From: Tribonema minus
Lineage: Eukaryota > Sar > Xanthophyceae > Tribonematales > Tribonemataceae
Reading direction: 5' to 3'
Assembly: GCA_017506865.1 (NCBI GenBank)
Contig: JAFCMP010000520.1
Span: 558,001-622,000, forward strand
Length of the DNA stretch: 64,000 nt
The notes beneath the pieces are model-generated. The model ran no database searches and was not told the DNA's origin. It saw only the letters and a program-made list of their open reading frames with translations. Below are positions 1 through 10,769 of this stretch, in pieces (the first letter of the stretch is position 1; each line of letters starts with the position of its first letter). The translations under genes were made by a program, and so were the position numbers.

Positions 1-1
1 T

Positions 2-577
2 GTTGAGAGGCGCATACCAGGCCTTGATACTTATGTCTTGAAAGCAGCACATGCGGGTCAAGTCATGCTCAAGTACATTCACTGCAGCAGACTCAAGTTG
101 GTATCTGAAAGACGAACTGCAGCACCGCTTCCACCGAATGTACCTGATTTATCTACTGCTGACAAGGCCCGCGCACCTGTCGATCCAGCTGACGCACCAT
201 CAACTTCAACTTCAGCTTCAAGTCGCTCGCAGTGCCCATTTGCCAAAGGTGATATTGTGAGAGTCTCAGTAGCAGCATGGGTTGAGGGCTCTACAGATAG
301 TTGTGATGGTTATGTGGTGCATGTGACAAATGATGGTACAGTGGAGTTCATCACCCCTGTAGACGCAGCAGAGCCAGATGTTTTGATAGAGCAGCTGTCA
401 GGGTTTGTGAGTCGCTACAAGGGCCGCTGGGTCAAAGGCGATTCTCACTTCACTAAACTCATCTACAGCCTCCACTTCTCTTCCCCTTTTTTCACTGAGC
501 GTGTTGGCAAATTCTGGCAACCCCCTGCGCAGGCAGTTGCTGTAATGTTCATTGACAAAGTCCAAATTCTTGCATAA
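2..577 (+). CDS. Hypothetical protein fragment, open to the left edge
   Basis: An open frame runs from the window edge to a TAA at 575-577, about 191 residues. I do not recognise the family. The N-terminal third is basic and leads into a Ser/Thr/Ala/Pro-rich linker. The C-terminal part (from about 230) has a compact beta-rich look, with KGDIVRVSV, then a GYVV.V..DGTVEF pattern, reminiscent of small SH3- or Tudor-like barrels, and ends in a hydrophobic/aromatic stretch. It lies antisense to, and beyond the chromodomain end of, the retroelement, so it may be host or part of another mobile element. The true start is outside the window. The frame looks protein-like but no function can be assigned. 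Confidence 0.35.
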   Translation, partial: VERRIPGLDTYVLKAAHAGQVMLKYIHCSRLKLVSERRTAAPLPPNVPDLSTADKARAPVDPADAPSTSTSASSRSQCPFAKGDIVRVSVAAWVEGSTDSCDGYVVHVTNDGTVEFITPVDAAEPDVLIEQLSGFVSRYKGRWVKGDSHFTKLIYSLHFSSPFFTERVGKFWQPPAQAVAVMFIDKVQILA

Positions 578-2382
578 GCTGTCATTTTCAAACACTGGTA
601 CTCGGCAGTCTGTACAACGTGCTGGGCGCGCAGGTCCGGTCACTCTTAGTGCGGCGGGAGCAGCTGGATGCTTAGCGCACAGTGAGTTGTGGCGCGTATG
701 ACCACGGGCCTGAGAGCGCGCTCGTCAGGTGACGGCGGCTGCCCACATTTCCAAGACCAGTTGGCAGCGCTCAGCGCCAGCCCGATGACACCAGTCCGAG
801 ACACCCTTTCGCAGCGCGAAGCGCTAGCCCAGCGCGTCACCGCCCTGCCCTCTCCACAACAACACCACGTGCTGGCGGCGGATACCATCACTGACATACA
901 ACACCGCCGCCGCACGGACCTCTTCAACACCCACACCGGCATGCTGGCAATAGGCATCAATCTTCAACATTCTACTTCACCCGCTGCCGCAGCCGAGCAA
1001 CTTCATCAACAACTTCAAGAAGCCATGACGACACTTCAACTTCTACTTCAAGATGCCCTAGCGTGTGTGAGCGCGATGCCACATGGCGCGGAGCCTGCTG
1101 CGGCGAGTTGCCGAGCAGTGCTTGGGCATGGACGCGGGAGACAGCCGAGCCCTGCTCAGGGCTCGACTTGGAGCAGCAGGAGGGAGCCGCTTTTTTTTTA
1201 TGGGTCGTCAGCCTGGTTGGTGGCGCGGGAACTCGGGCGGTCTTGCTGCGAGACGTACCGCAGCCGAACTTCCAAGCCTCTTTCCTGTGAAGGAAATGCG
1301 GGGGAGATTAGGCGCCAGGTGTACAGTTTTCTCCATACAGGTGCAAATGCGTGTCCACCAGCGCGCACCTCAGGCCATCCACGCTATGCTATGATGGGCC
1401 TACACACAAAGGTTGTGGTGTCGGGGTTGTAGTGGGGGGGGGGTGCGTGCACGCATTAGGCGGATGCGCAGTAGTGGGGGAGTGAGCGTACACGCATTAG
1501 GCGGATGCGCTGTAGTGTGGGTTGCTTGTAGGCAGGCAGTTGCCGGGGCTGGGAATGGGCCGTGTGGTGACCTTTATGAGGTACAGCATTAGAGGCATGT
1601 AACCACACACCAGCAGGGTTATTTCAGCGCCACGAAGTCAACATGTGGTGCTGCCGCCGCCGCCGCCGGTGCCGCCGCAACCGTGCTGGCCGCTGTCGCC
1701 GCCCTTCCTGCTGGTGATGTGCGATCAGGTGTTGCAAACGCTTCGACGACACCTGGTCGTGCAGCAAAGTGGTGCCAGTGTGCTGTGCTAAATGGGGCCG
1801 CTTCGTGGTCCATTAACAGTAGGCCGGGATTGCAGTAGTTCCCTATGCACGCTTCACTGTTATTTGATCCAGACGCGCGTTGGGCGTCATGGATGGGGGC
1901 GTATGTCGTGAAGCGGCATCTTCGCGTGCATGAGGATGATAGTTGCATGTCTTGGTGGTAGCACGTCTTGGGTGGCAAGGGCTCAATTGGAGAGTTGAGC
2001 TCGTATCTTGCTACAAGTCACCTCAAGAATGATGGCAGTGCTCAGCTCATGCTGCCGTCATGTGCTTATTGGTTTGTAATCACTTCGACACCTGTAAAAC
2101 CATGCTATAAGCCTTAGCGCCTTGCTCTGCTTGTACTTGCCAACCATGGTGGCCTACCTGGGTTATTATGGGAGTTAGGGGGCACACCCTTTCTCACGGC
2201 ACACGGGTCATTGCTGGGTCGAGGTAGGAGCGGGTGAGGTAGTCAACAGCGGCTGGTAGTAGCTACACACACGACACACACACACAGGAGACTGGCGCAC
2301 CCCAGTTCCCACAAGTGGGCCGCCCTCATGAGTACGCTCACGCGCCTGCCTGATGCGCCCTTGCACCACCCTGGTGCCAGCA
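578..2382. other. Stretch between left ORF and retroelement chromodomain; no clear gene
   Basis: Several open frames overlap here on both strands (for example 689-1432 plus and 1619-1978 minus), but none shows a recognisable domain. A direct repeat of about 50 bases around the phrase ACGCATTAGGCGGATGCGC occurs twice between 1451 and 1512, next to a run of ten G at 1434-1443. This should hold the 3' untranslated region and 3' LTR of the minus-strand retroelement, but I found no sequence matching the area beyond its gag start, so no LTR is called. Confidence 0.4.
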
Positions 2383-2946
2383 TCATCGATATCGACCCCC
2401 GCTACAGTTTGCTGTATGCCAGTACTCCGCCGTTGCATGCTCGCATGCATCTAACATATTGGAATCCTCCCAGCTATCTGCAATGTGGTCGCCTTCCCAC
2501 CGCACCAGGTACTGTAGTGAGCCTGGCCGGCCTTTGCGATCCCGTAGGACTCTATGCCCCACTACCGCCTCTACCCCGTGTCGATCAGATGCCCATGTGA
2601 CATCATCTGCTGTGAGCGAAGCCGGTGCTGGCGCCGCGAGTGGTTTGCGACTGAGGAGGTACCGGGCATATCCGCCTGGTAATCCTTGCGGCTTACATTT
2701 GCTACCACCCGGATCACGACACCGCTTTGTGCGCCACGTGGACACACGCGTTGGCCCGCCCGCCCCGTCAATGAGCAGTACATTAGATTGCACCAGCTCC
2801 TTTCCCGCATAGATAGGCCCCACTGCTAGAACCTTGTAGGGCCCTGCCCACAAGTCCAGCAGCTTCTTGCTGAGAACTGCTTTCCACCCCTCCCCAAACA
2901 GCTCCCGCGATTCCGCCTTGTGTGTTGATGGTGGGGAGTAACCCAC
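2383..2946 (-). CDS. Integrase tail with chromodomain
   Basis: The frame 2946-2383 begins with the GPYKVL..GP module common at the end of gypsy integrases. It then shows a chromodomain at about 2425-2590: VEAVVGHRVL, LQYLVRWEG and DSWEDS, followed by a helix. Chromodomains in this position bind methylated histone tails and direct integration to heterochromatin. This defines the element as a chromovirus. Both aromatic positions expected for methyl-lysine binding seem present (Y in LQYLV, W in RWEG), though the first cage residue is Val. Confidence 0.82.
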   Translation of the reverse strand: MGYSPPSTHKAESRELFGEGWKAVLSKKLLDLWAGPYKVLAVGPIYAGKELVQSNVLLIDGAGGPTRVSTWRTKRCRDPGGSKCKPQGLPGGYARYLLSRKPLAAPAPASLTADDVTWASDRHGVEAVVGHRVLRDRKGRPGSLQYLVRWEGDHIADSWEDSNMLDACEHATAEYWHTANCSGGRYR

Positions 2947-4160
2947 ACCAAATCCCCCCGTTCCGCCTCATCGCGCAAGTTGAACGTGTCGGCTAGCTTG
3001 GCGTTGTTGCGCACAATGCGCTCACGCTTCAGCTCTGAGCGCCAAGACACCAGCTCGAACGCAGCTCGCTGCCGCGCTTGCATATCATGTACTATGGCCC
3101 TTGCGCTGAGACTGGCAGGCTCTGAACCCCTGAGCACTGCCCCCAAAACCGTGTGTAGAGCCACCTTAGGCTCCCGCCCCGTCACCAACATGAATGGTGA
3201 AAATCCCGTGGACTGATTGACATGAGAGTTGTGAGCAAAAGCAACGTGCTTAAGCCACTTGTCCCAGTCACTATGTGACTCGCTGACCGCCATTGCCAGC
3301 ATCTGTGCTAGCGTGCGCATGAAGCGCTCCCTCCTGCCGTTGCACTGAGGGTGGTACGCGGTCGTGTAGAGTTTCCTGATGCCCATCGCGCGGTACACCT
3401 CCCGCGCCACATCCGCCGTGTATTGGCTGCCTCTGTCACTGAGCAGACTGTGGGGCATGCCGTGTAGAGTGCTGAACTCGTCTACAAGTAGCTCCGCTGC
3501 CGTGACCGCCGTGTTTTCCCCAGCCCTAACCGCGTACAATGACACGTGGCCTGTAAGTAGGCAGATGAATACGTGTATGTACATATACCCCTCCTTGGAT
3601 AATGGCAATGGGCCGAAGATGTCTGTTGAGACCGTGTGGAAGGCATGCGGCGGCAGCTCCCTGTAGATGGAGGGCATGCTGCTGCGCTTGCCGCCCTTGC
3701 GTGCTTGACATGGTAGGCAGTGCTCTGCCCAGAATGTGGCATCGCCTGACCAGCCCGGCCACCAGCCATGTCTCTGCACTAACTCCATTGTGCGCCGAAC
3801 CCCCTGGTGTCCAGCCCACACCTCACCATGCAGGCAATGCAGAACTTGGTTCCGCAGCGCCTTTGGTATCACCAAAATGGGTGAACCAGCGCCCCCAAGC
3901 ATGCTCAGGTCATTGTGACATAGCAGCTTTGCGCCCCCAGCCCACTCCATGCTGCAAGCTGCGCGGTGCTGTTTTACCTGCGACTGCAGTGCTTTGTCAA
4001 TTGGCAACTGCTGCGCGTCCGCCAAATGCGCCATCATGGCTGCGCAAAATGTGTCCGCGTCTTGTGCTATCCGCCAATCCGCCAAAGACATGTCGCCAAG
4101 CGACTGTGCCTCCGGGCCTATATCCGCCTCCGTGGCGACTTGCGCAGCGCCGGAGCACTG
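2947..4160 (-). CDS. Integrase of the retroelement
   Basis: The frame that begins in the repeat array at 4595 and runs to 2826 carries a full gypsy integrase. An H2C2 zinc-binding module is seen (HCLHGEVWAGH, then HCLPCQARK, about 3700-3840). The DDE catalytic core has STDIFGPL (3610-3630), LLSDRGSQY (about 3430-3455) and CNGRRERFMRTL with the Glu (3315-3350). The C-terminal part includes VNQSTGFSPFMLVTGREP. The enzyme inserts element DNA into chromosomes. A frameshift near 2930-2950 separates it from the chromodomain frame. The catalytic triad appears complete. Confidence 0.9.
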
Positions 4161-5656
4161 CGCCGCCGCGCTGTTGGTGCCGTTGAGCTGCGCTGCACCG
4201 GAGTGTCGCGCTGCCAAGCCGCCAGTCGTGTTGGTGGGATGCGCTGCGCCAGGGCGCTGCGCGGCCGCGCCGTCAGTGTCGCCAAGCTGCGCGGCGCCGG
4301 AGCGCTGCGCTGCTGCGTCGTTGCTGCTGGGTCTGTCGCTGGCCTGCGCTGCGCCGGAGCGCCGCGCTGCCGTGTCCGGAATGTTGCCAAACGGCACTGC
4401 GCCTGAGCGCTGCGCCGCCAAACTGCCTTGGGTGCCGCTGGCTTGCGCAGCGCCAAAGCGCCGCGCCGCCGCGTCATGAGTGCTGTCAAGCGGCACTGCG
4501 CCTGAGCGCTGCGCCGCCGAACTGCCAATGGTACCGCTGGCTTGCGCAGCGCCGAAGCGCCGCGCCGCCGCGTCGTGAATGCTGTCAAGCGGCACTGCGC
4601 CTGAGCGCTGCGCCGCCGAACTGCCAATGGTGCCGCTGGCTTGCGCAGCCGCGCCGCCGCGTCGTGAATGCTGTCAAGCGGCACTGCGCCTGAGCGCTGC
4701 GCCGCCGAACTGCCAATGGTGCCGCTGGCTTGCGCAGCGCCGAAGCGCCGCGCCGCCGCGTCGTGAATGCTGTCAAGCGGCACTGCGCCTGAGCACTGCG
4801 CCGCCGGACTGCCAATGGTGCCGCTGGCTTGCGCAGCGCCGAAGCGCCGCGCCGCCGCGTCATGAATGCTGTCAAGCGGCACTGCGCCTGAGCGCTGCGC
4901 CGCCGAACTGCCAATGGTGCCGCTGGCTTGCGCAGCGCCGCAGCGCCGCGCCACCGCGTCACCTACCGCCTTGAGCTTGGCTACAGCAGCCATGCCCGCC
5001 TCTTGTCCCCCCCCTGCCGCTGCGGAATGCGCTGTAGCTGTCATGGCCGCGGGAGCCTCAGCCCCCCATGCTGTATCATACCACCTCACCCTTTTAGTCA
5101 CAGCGGCAGCGGTGCTGCTCGCTGCTGCAGTATAAGGGTGTGCCGCTGTGGCAGTCGTTGGCTTGGCTGCTGCTGCTGCGCTGAGCGCCGCTGCGGCAGC
5201 GTTGACTGTTTGCTTGGCGGCCACGGCGGGTGCAGCACTTTCATGCCGCGCCGCCGCTGCCGCACCCTCCACACCGCCACCAAGTGCGCCCTCACTTGCA
5301 CCCGCCACTCCCCCCAGCGCTAGTGCCAGGCTGGCTGGCGCCGCATAAGCACCGCCGCGAGTCACCACATGCATGTGGGTAACTCCAGGGCGCTCTGCGC
5401 CGCCGATGCGCTTGCTGAATCGCGACCAGTCCCCCAGTCGGGATGCCGCTGAGCCATGCGCGCCAACATTGCCGTCGCCATCGTCGCTGTCAAGTTCCAT
5501 GCACGTGTGTATCTTAGTGCACAGATCTTCCAACATGCGTGCCGCCAGTCGGCACGTGGCATCATGTCGTTCTGGGTCCGCGCTGACTCTGACAGTGTAT
5601 GCCTCCAGCAGCTCATCTGCAGCCTCCTCGGCCGCATCTGCTGCTGTAGAGGGCAT
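4118..5656 (-). pseudogene. Repeat-rich spacer between RNase H and integrase
   Basis: The frame follows the RNase H end (ATG at 5654-5656). Its first 110 residues are acidic and helical (TAADAAEEAADELLEAY). An Ala/Thr-rich segment comes next, then tandem repeats of the GAAQASGTIGSSAAQRSGAVPL type. A deletion of about 10 bases near 4650 inside the array shifts the frame, so the continuation into the integrase lies in the frame starting at 4595. The function is unknown. The array may act as a flexible polyprotein linker. Confidence 0.65.
4140..4965 (-). repeat. 99-bp protein-coding tandem array 1
   Basis: Units of about 33 residues alternate two half-units, AAQRSGAVPLDSIHDA and AARRFGAAQASGTIGSS. 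Copies on the right half are nearly identical, and those on the left diverge and shorten. One copy near 4650 carries the frameshifting deletion. Confidence 0.85.
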
Positions 5657-5659
5657 AGG

Positions 5660-6022
5660 GTTCCGGCTGAACCCATCTGCATTGCCGTTGCGCTCCCCTG
5701 CTGTAAACCTGATGGTGTGTGGGAAAGCCCCTAGGAATTCAAACTAGCGCGCAAGTCGCGCTGTCTTGTCCTTGCAGCTCTCCAGCCACAACAGTGCTCT
5801 GTGATCTGTGTCGATGACGAAGGGGGTGCCCCACAAGATGTGTCTGAACTTCTTGACGCCGAACACTACCGCCCCCGCCTCCAAATCTGTGGTTGTCCAG
5901 TTCTTCTGATGCTAAGCGTTGCCCGGCTGGCAAACGCTATGGGATGCTCGACCCCGTGCACATCTGACTGCGACACTACTGCGCCAAACCCGAGCTTGGA
6001 CGCGTCTGTTCTAGGATGAAAG
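5660..6022 (-). pseudogene. RNase H domain of the retroelement, frameshifted
   Basis: Starting next to the RT, the minus strand reads TDASKLGFGAVV (first catalytic Asp) and HPIAFASR. After a frame change near 5900 it gives VVFGVKKFRHILWGTPF and DTDHRALLWL, then a connection ending in ADGFSRNP near 5660. These are the standard pieces of a gypsy RNase H, which removes RNA from the RNA-DNA hybrid. At least two single-base shifts break the domain (near 6015 and 5900). Confidence 0.8.
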
Positions 6023-7876
6023 GGCGTTCGCCGCTGGCTGCCGCCACATGATCAGGGTAGACCATAAGTGCATGAAGTGAAAGTGCCATGCTGACCTCCT
6101 CGATGGCAGCCAGCTCAGCAGCGCTCATCACAAACGGCACGTCTTTCGACATGAGCGCCGTCAGCGGCGCTATCACCTCCGCCATGTTCTTCACAAACCG
6201 CCGATAGTAGTTGGCCAGCCCTAGCCAGCTCCGAAGAGCCGACAAGTCCTCGGGTATGGGCATGTCCAACAATGCTGAAACCTTTTCTGGGTCAGGCCGA
6301 ATGCCGTTGGTCTCCACTATGTGACCCAGGAATTTGATGCGTGTGCATCCGATGTGCATCTTTGCCGGAGCCAGCTTGATGCCGTGCTTGCGCATTCTCT
6401 CCATTAGCGCTTGGAGGTCTGCTATGTGGGTGTCGACGTCCGGGGAGTGCACTATGACGTCATCAATAAACGACTGCACGCTGTCTAGCCCCTGTAGCAC
6501 TATCTCCATGAGCCGCGTGAAGTGCCCAGGAGCGCCAGCTGCGCCCTGCGGGCACCTTGTCCACTCGTATAAGCCGAATGACGTTGCCATGGCGGTCAGC
6601 GAAATTGTTGACTGATCGATTGCCGACACAAAGAAGGCTCCGCTGATGTCTATGCCCAGAAATTTCTGGGCGCCGCCTAGCGCGTTGAAGATGTCCTCAA
6701 TCATGGGGATCGGGACCTTTGGAATGATGCTCATTGCGTTGAGCCGCCTGTAGTTGACCGTTATGCGCGCCGTGCCGTCAGGTTTCATCACCCCGACAAC
6801 CGGTGAGCTCCATTCTGACTGCGACGGTCTGATGATGCCCGCCGCGAGCGCTTGTCCACCTCGACCCGGATGAGCGCTGTCATCTGTGGGCTGTAACGGT
6901 ATGGCCGATCTGCTACGGGGTGAGCGCCGTCCCGTAGTACTATGCGAAATGGGAGGGTTTTGCAGTACCCTAGGTCCCACTTGTCCTTGCTGAAGTCTGC
7001 TGCGTAGTGCTGCAGTGAGATGATTAGGCGGGCGACCTGATCTGCCGTCCAGCCCTCGATCTCCACATTGACCTTGAGCAGGTGTGGCAGCAGCACCCGC
7101 CGTGCATGCTCCAAGACCTCCTGCACCGCAGGATCCCTGCTCACCGCCTCCCCCAGAGGAGCTTCTAACTTTTCTGCAGGCGGCGCTTGGCCAAACAGGC
7201 CTAACGACCACCCGCAGTGCAACAGTGTTGCTGCCTGAGCAGCGTCCCCCGAGACCTCCACCCCCAGGGCTGCCGCGGCGGTAGCTATCATCGCGATGCA
7301 AGCCTGTTTCCGCACCGCCGGCGTGAGTACTGGCGCCAGCTTGGCGCGCAGCCGCCGCCGGAGCGTCGCGCGCGCAGCCTCTGCCTCCGCCTCCGTGCGC
7401 TTGCGCTTGCCGTTTGTTGCTATATCTGGTTGATCCGTTGAAGCTGCGGTTGCCCCTGCTGCTGACTCGTCGAGCGCTCGAAGCTCTTTCTGCCAGAGCT
7501 TGAGGCAGTTGAAGTTGAAGTTGAGGTTGAGCTCATCTGCCCCTTCGCCGCCAACAGTTGTGGCTGCGCGCGCTTTGTGAGCTGCACGCATCCGCCCAAT
7601 GTCTGCTAGAGCTAACCGCTCCAGCCGTTCGGCTGTATCTGCAGCCGTGCCGTTCATGTCGAACCCTCGGCGCTGTTGAATGTGCGCTCTGAATTCTGCT
7701 ACTGGCTCCACTGTGCCTGCAGCAGCGTTGTTGCCGGCAGCTCGCTCGTCGATGTAGCGTTGCTGCTGTGTCAAGAGCAAAGTGCCCCAGCAAGTGCTGT
7801 AAGCTGCCGCCCACTTAGGGCAGTGCTCAGCTAGGGCTGCTAATGCGAGCTTCACATCCACCGCCGCCTCCACCAC
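5976..7876 (-). pseudogene. Reverse transcriptase domain of the retroelement (one frameshift)
   Basis: The first part (7876 to about 6850) holds a helical linker and the RT entry motif with FRIVLRDGAHPVADRPYRYSP. Near 6850 one base is missing, and the frame moves to the one ending at 5976. That frame carries SSPVVGVMKPDGTARITVNYRRLN, motif A with LGIDISGAFF, the PQGAAGAPGHFTRLM segment and motif C as FIDD (6459-6470), the two catalytic Asp residues of the YxDD box. The thumb/connection includes FLGHIV and the WLGLANYYRRFV signature typical of Ty3/gypsy. The enzyme copies element RNA into DNA. The catalytic residues are kept, so the frameshift is probably recent. Confidence 0.9.
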
Positions 7877-8228
7877 CGCTGGCGACTACTGTAACTCGCG
7901 TGCTGCAGCAACGCGCCGCACCTGCACCGCCTGCAGTTGCGCGTCCTGCGCATCTAGCTCTGCCGCTATGTCAGCGTGTGAGGTTGATGCCGTTGAGCCT
8001 CTGCGCCGCTGCTGCGACCCCACCAGGTGCAGTGCGCCCGCTCTGAACAGAGCTTCCCAGACGTAGTGAGCCATGCGCGGCGGTACCGCATTTGCCAGCA
8101 TTTGCATATTGGCTTTGCGATCGCCGCGCTGTGGCTCTGGCCAGTTGTACGTAGAGAGCGTGCTGACCGCCAGTAACTCCCCCCATGTGAGATGCGTTGC
8201 CGCCGCCACCTCATCTGGGTCCTCCGTT

Positions 8229-8388
8229 AGGAGAGAATTTTTTGGAGCAATCCCCGGATACTAAAAGGCACCACAGGACATTAATGCAATGATTGAGTTG
8301 AAGATTGCACAATCATTTGACTGAACAGCAACAGTTCGCTTCAGGATGCTGTGCGGACGGTGATGCAACCGTCAAACTTCAAATTCGA
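8229..8388 (+). repeat. Left terminal inverted repeat of the MITE
   Basis: This arm pairs with 8480-8638 read in reverse complement. The outer 60 bases are almost identical and the inner part diverges, with the shared phrase CTTCAAATT near the inner end. Confidence 0.8.
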
Positions 8389-8479
8389 AGATGATGGTCA
8401 ATACTGAGCGTGACAGTTGATGTTTAACTTCAACTTGAAGTTGTACTTCAATTACAGTAGCGTCTCGAGTCAAGTTTGT

Positions 8480-8638
8480 CCAATTTGAAGTTTGAAGATT
8501 GCACCATCATCCGCAGAGCGAGCTGAAGCGAACTGTTGATGTTCGGTCAAATGGTTGTGCAATCTTCAACCTGATCATTGCATTAATGTCCTGTGGTGCC
8601 TTTTAGTATCCAGGGATTGCCCCAAATAATTCTCTCCT
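8480..8638 (-). repeat. Right terminal inverted repeat of the MITE
   Basis: Reverse complement partner of 8229-8388. It provides the C-terminal codons and stop that truncate the methyltransferase frame. Confidence 0.8.
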
Positions 8639-9429
8639 CGTTGCGTTTGCAGGGTTGTGTCGTAAGGAGCCGATTGTGCTGTCTGACCCTGCGTGCGGTT
8701 GCCGCCATACTGATCCTCTCAGCGTGGGGCATGGCTGCGTTGTATCTAAAATCTCTGGCGCTTTGGTGTTGCGCGCGCAAAAACGAAAATATGGGCGGTC
8801 ATGCGCGCTGATGGCGTCAGCAACGCTCTGATATCCCTCCACCCCTTTTTCCGCAGCAAGAAGTGCTCTCAGCCGCTCGTGCACCCCCCGCCAATCCGCT
8901 TTGTCATCACGCGCAAGCTCGCCGCCACCCTGGCGGCCACGCGCGAACATGATGAATACACGGCGCCGCTTTGTAGGCAGGCCGCAGTCGTTGACACTGA
9001 TGACGTTGTGGCTGTGGTCAAACCCTAAGCCCTGAGCTAGGTCTAGAGTCTGCTGGAACTCAGGTGTGCTCAGGAATCCCACCACGTTCTCCAATAGCAC
9101 CATGCGCACTGTGCTGACCGCCGCTGAGACCTGCAGCATGCTGATGATGCACTGTATGCCCTTCTGAGAGCATCGTTTGCCTGACATGCTGAAGTCAGTG
9201 CATGGGGGTCCACCGCTGGAGACTTCAACCCCAAGTCGGCGTGCCTCCGCTATGATGTGCAGTTGAGCGCTGCGGTCGTTGATGTTAGCAGGCATTACTG
9301 TAGTGCCGCGGTGGTTGCTGGCAAACAGTTTGCACGCCCGCTCGTTAATGTCTGACGCCAGCACTGTGTGCACAAACGGTTTTGCGCCCTCGCTGAGCCC
9401 CCCTGCACCACAAAAGAGTTCCATGGCTT

Positions 9430-10480
9430 TGGGCTTGCGGAGGTTGCTGAGCAGTGGACTGCCGAACTCGTCGCAGCTGCGCTCAGAAATTGGCGTGTCC
9501 TCCATCGCGAGCGCACGGCCAATGGACTGGCCGGGCCGCAAATCAATGTCCCCGCCCAGTGAACGTAGCACCACTGGCCCCGCCCCCGTAGGCGTAAGCC
9601 CCACTGTGATGCGGTCCGCCTGTGGACCACCATGGTCCACGCGAACCTCCACTGACATGTCTTTCACTGTGCCAGGATCGCCTGGTTGAACTGGTGTTTT
9701 GCCATCTTCATGGCATATGCGTAGTGAGACCCATCTGTCTCGGTCGCCGTTAACATGCGCGGTGCGCGCAACTACTGCGCGCCAGCGCTCCGTCGGGTCG
9801 CCGCCGTCCCTCACGCGCAGCACTGGCACAGTCGAGCCGCCGTCGCACTGTGCCTGCCACGTTTTGGGCCCCGGTAGAAACTCCATGTCGATGATGCCGG
9901 GCTTGTCGCCGAGCCGTTGGTTGATGTTATGTAAGCCAATCACATCCCCCCCAAGCAGCATGGATGCCCCAAGATTGGGCACCACTAGGAAGATCCATGC
10001 CAGCTTCACTGGTGTGCGGCCCACCGCCACAAACGTGATGTGAAGTAGCACCGCCTTGCGCACCTTTGTCCGCTGCCTTGATGTATCGAACCCCGCTAAT
10101 ATGCGCGGGTGCTCCATTTCGAAGACTGCATCTGCGTGAATGGTGCGCTGATGCAGGAGCCGCTTGATCTGCGCCTTATCAATGCACGACGCTCCACACC
10201 TTGAGTCGTACGACCCATCCTTAATCTGTACAGGTGGCTCTATACTGCCGCGCCGCCTGTCCACCGAACAGTTGAACAGCATTTTGATACCGCCGTGGCA
10301 TGTGAGGTGCCCCGGCTGCAGTCCATGTTGCTGCCACTGTGATGAGCCGATGCGCTGCTCGCGCATGCTCTGCATTTCTGCCGCGTGCAGGCGGTTGAAG
10401 ATGCGCTCAGCGTCCGTTAACAGGTCGTCCCTGCTGTAGTCGCTGTTGCGTGCTGTGGTAACTGAAAACTGATTGGCATC
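9430..10480 (-). CDS. Retropepsin-like aspartic protease region
   Basis: Within the frame 8603-11068 a protease-like segment is visible. The catalytic Asp loop is read as DSRCGAS at 10188-10208, compared with the usual D-[ST]-G-A-[ST], so two residues appear to be inserted between Ser and Gly. A hydrophobic strand set leads to the second conserved signature, MLLGGDVI, near 9940-9962, the counterpart of the ILG.D element. The role would be to cut the Gag-Pol polyprotein as a dimer. The segment between it and the methyltransferase (about 9430-9930) is a beta-rich linker without a recognised domain. The altered active-site loop may make this copy inactive or reflect a diverged clade. Confidence 0.6.
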
Positions 10481-10769
10481 CGCCACCGGTGGTTCTGGTT
10501 CCTCAGGGGTGTAGTCCTTCCAGAAGTCAACACGCGCCGCCCGCGTAACTTCCCCGCCATCCTCACAGTCTGAGTCGCCATAATCGCTGTCGCTCTCATC
10601 CCCGCCATCGACATCTGTCATAGTTGTGTCGTCGGTGATGTAGCCCTTTGCTGCGTACTCTCCCCCCCCTAAGCAAGGAGAAGTGCACTCCTGTGCAGCT
10701 GTGTCTGAACGCCGCAAGTTCAAGTTTAAGTCCGGGCAGCTAGCCGCTGTATTCACCGCAACATGTGCC

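Larger units (their letters stand above)
8229..8638. mobile_element. 410-bp foldback/MITE element inserted in the methyltransferase
   Basis: The ends are inverted repeats of about 160 bases, starting AGGAGAGAATT on the left (8229) and matching, with some mismatches, the reverse complement of the right end (8638). About 90 bases lie between the arms. The sequence CGTT is present at 8225-8228 and again at 8639-8642, consistent with a 4-bp target-site duplication. No coding capacity is seen, so it is non-autonomous. It is rich in CTTCAA/TTGAAG hexamers. The transposase family cannot be assigned from this copy. Confidence 0.88.
7886..9450 (-). pseudogene. C5-cytosine DNA methyltransferase inside the retroelement, split by a MITE
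   Basis: The enzyme class transfers a methyl group from S-adenosylmethionine to carbon 5 of cytosine in DNA. Motif I is FCGAGG (about 9400-9417, SAM binding), motif IV is GGPPCTDFS with the catalytic Cys (about 9190-9216), motif VI is LLENV (9083-9091), and motif VIII is TKRRRVF (8953-8974), where the usual Q.R.R begins with Thr. The variable target-recognition part follows to 8643. Then a 410-bp foldback element brings a TAA stop. Beyond it, from 8224 down, the same frame resumes with YNWPEP and motif X, LANAVPPRMA (about 8070-8096), and ends at TAG 7886-7888. Insertion plus target duplication is 414 bases, a multiple of three, so the frame is unchanged across it. All catalytic motifs are present. 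The copy is interrupted as it stands. Confidence 0.87.
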
